Source: Candidatus Daviesbacteria bacterium RIFCSPLOWO2_02_FULL_41_8
Lineage (GTDB): Bacteria; Patescibacteriota; Microgenomatia; Daviesbacterales; UBA10151
Assembly: GCA_001777455.1 (NCBI GenBank)
Contig: MFDZ01000043.1
Span: 1-5,672, forward strand
DNA length: 5,672 nt
Reading direction: 5' to 3'
The notes below the pieces were generated by a model. That model had not been told where the DNA came from. It saw only the letters and a list, made by a program, of their open reading frames with translations, and ran no database searches. Position numbers and translations under genes: made by a program. Below, in pieces: positions 5,509 through 5,672 of this stretch. Position 1 is the first letter of the stretch. Each line of letters opens with the position of its first letter.

Positions 5509-5560
5509 GGACCTGCTTCGCACTTCGGTATGAAATATTTTACCTTGTGTTCGCAGAACC
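5509..5560 (+). other. Imperfect stem-loop in the antitoxin mRNA leader
   Basis: Short helices stack with internal loops: CTGC (5513-5516) with GCAG (5553-5556), CAC (5521-5523) with GTG (5547-5549), and GGTA (5527-5530) with TACC (5541-5544). An outer GG/CC pair is possible. It is not followed by a proper T-run, so it is a weak candidate for terminating the antiporter transcript. It could equally structure the antitoxin leader. Stability was not calculated. Confidence 0.35.
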
Positions 5561-5570
5561 TGTTAATTTT

Positions 5571-5576
5571 AGAGGA
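5571..5576 (+). promoter_or_regulatory. Shine-Dalgarno site of the antitoxin gene
   Basis: AGAGGA lies 8 nt before ATG 5585. It is the clearest ribosome-binding site in the window and fixes this start. The other genes here have weak or no such sites, so the antitoxin is probably translated more efficiently than its neighbours, as expected for an antitoxin that must outnumber its toxin. Confidence 0.75.
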
Positions 5577-5584
5577 CTAAAATT

Positions 5585-5672
5585 ATGACAACAGTAATTC
5601 ATATTAAAGCTGATAAAGAGGTTAAGGAAAATGCCCAAAGGGCGGCCAAAGATCTTGGTTTGTCCTTGTCTG
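5585..5672 (+). CDS. RelB/DinJ-type antitoxin, N-terminal fragment cut by window end
   Basis: Twenty-nine codons are visible, opening MTTVIHIKADKEVKENAQ and continuing to DLGLSLS. This matches the start of RelB/DinJ antitoxins: a short beta strand (TVIHIKAD), the helix K-E-V-K-x-x-A-x-x-A-A, and the turn (LG-L-S-x-S) that leads into the second helix of a ribbon-helix-helix fold. Such proteins dimerise, bind and neutralise a RelE/YafQ-type mRNA interferase, and repress their own operon. The toxin gene should lie just past the right edge and is not visible. A strong promoter, a palindromic operator candidate and a good ribosome site precede it, all consistent with a free-standing toxin-antitoxin operon. 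The family call rests on a short fragment; another ribbon-helix-helix regulator is possible. Confidence 0.75.
   Translation, partial: MTTVIHIKADKEVKENAQRAAKDLGLSLS

Overview
The window is an AT-rich, gene-dense bacterial segment with six genes, all on the + strand. They are a divergent YrdC/Sua5-like protein, a GAF-containing histidine kinase, a single-domain response regulator, an RluA-family pseudouridine synthase, a CPA2/KefB-type cation:proton antiporter with an NAD-binding RCK domain, and the first 29 codons of a RelB/DinJ-type antitoxin that runs off the right edge. TGA, TAG and TAA all appear as ordinary stops. The style of the kinase and receiver proteins, the weak Shine-Dalgarno sites and the short gaps suggest a Candidate Phyla Radiation (Patescibacteria) genome. 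This is inference from style; no taxonomic marker gene is present.

Layout: 1-40, possible promoter; 41-862, YrdC-like protein; 901-2388 and 2429-2824, a two-component pair; 2878/2929-3693, pseudouridine synthase; 3761-5470, antiporter; 5467-5584, a strong promoter with a palindromic operator candidate and a structured leader; 5585 to the end, antitoxin. The kinase probably senses a signal through its GAF domain next to the membrane and passes phosphate to the adjacent receiver, which has no DNA-binding domain and so must act through protein contacts. The pseudouridine synthase and antiporter look like housekeeping genes with no clear functional link to that pair.

The most striking feature is how small repeats set gene borders. 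Two palindromic elements with the same TGTCAT...ATGACA ends flank the pseudouridine synthase gene: one supplies its start codon and the other its last four codons and stop. A third repeat-like segment, built from 7-bp units, lies in frame inside the same gene and adds roughly 20-30 residues to the protein. A 7-bp tandem array of the same unit family forms the end of the kinase gene and the kinase-regulator gap.

The second notable region is the antitoxin promoter: a consensus -35 overlapping the antiporter stop codon, a 17-bp spacer, a near-consensus -10, and a 26-bp imperfect palindrome over the -10. This fits autoregulation of a toxin-antitoxin operon. I see no CRISPR array, tRNA, rRNA, transposase or recognisable new defence system.
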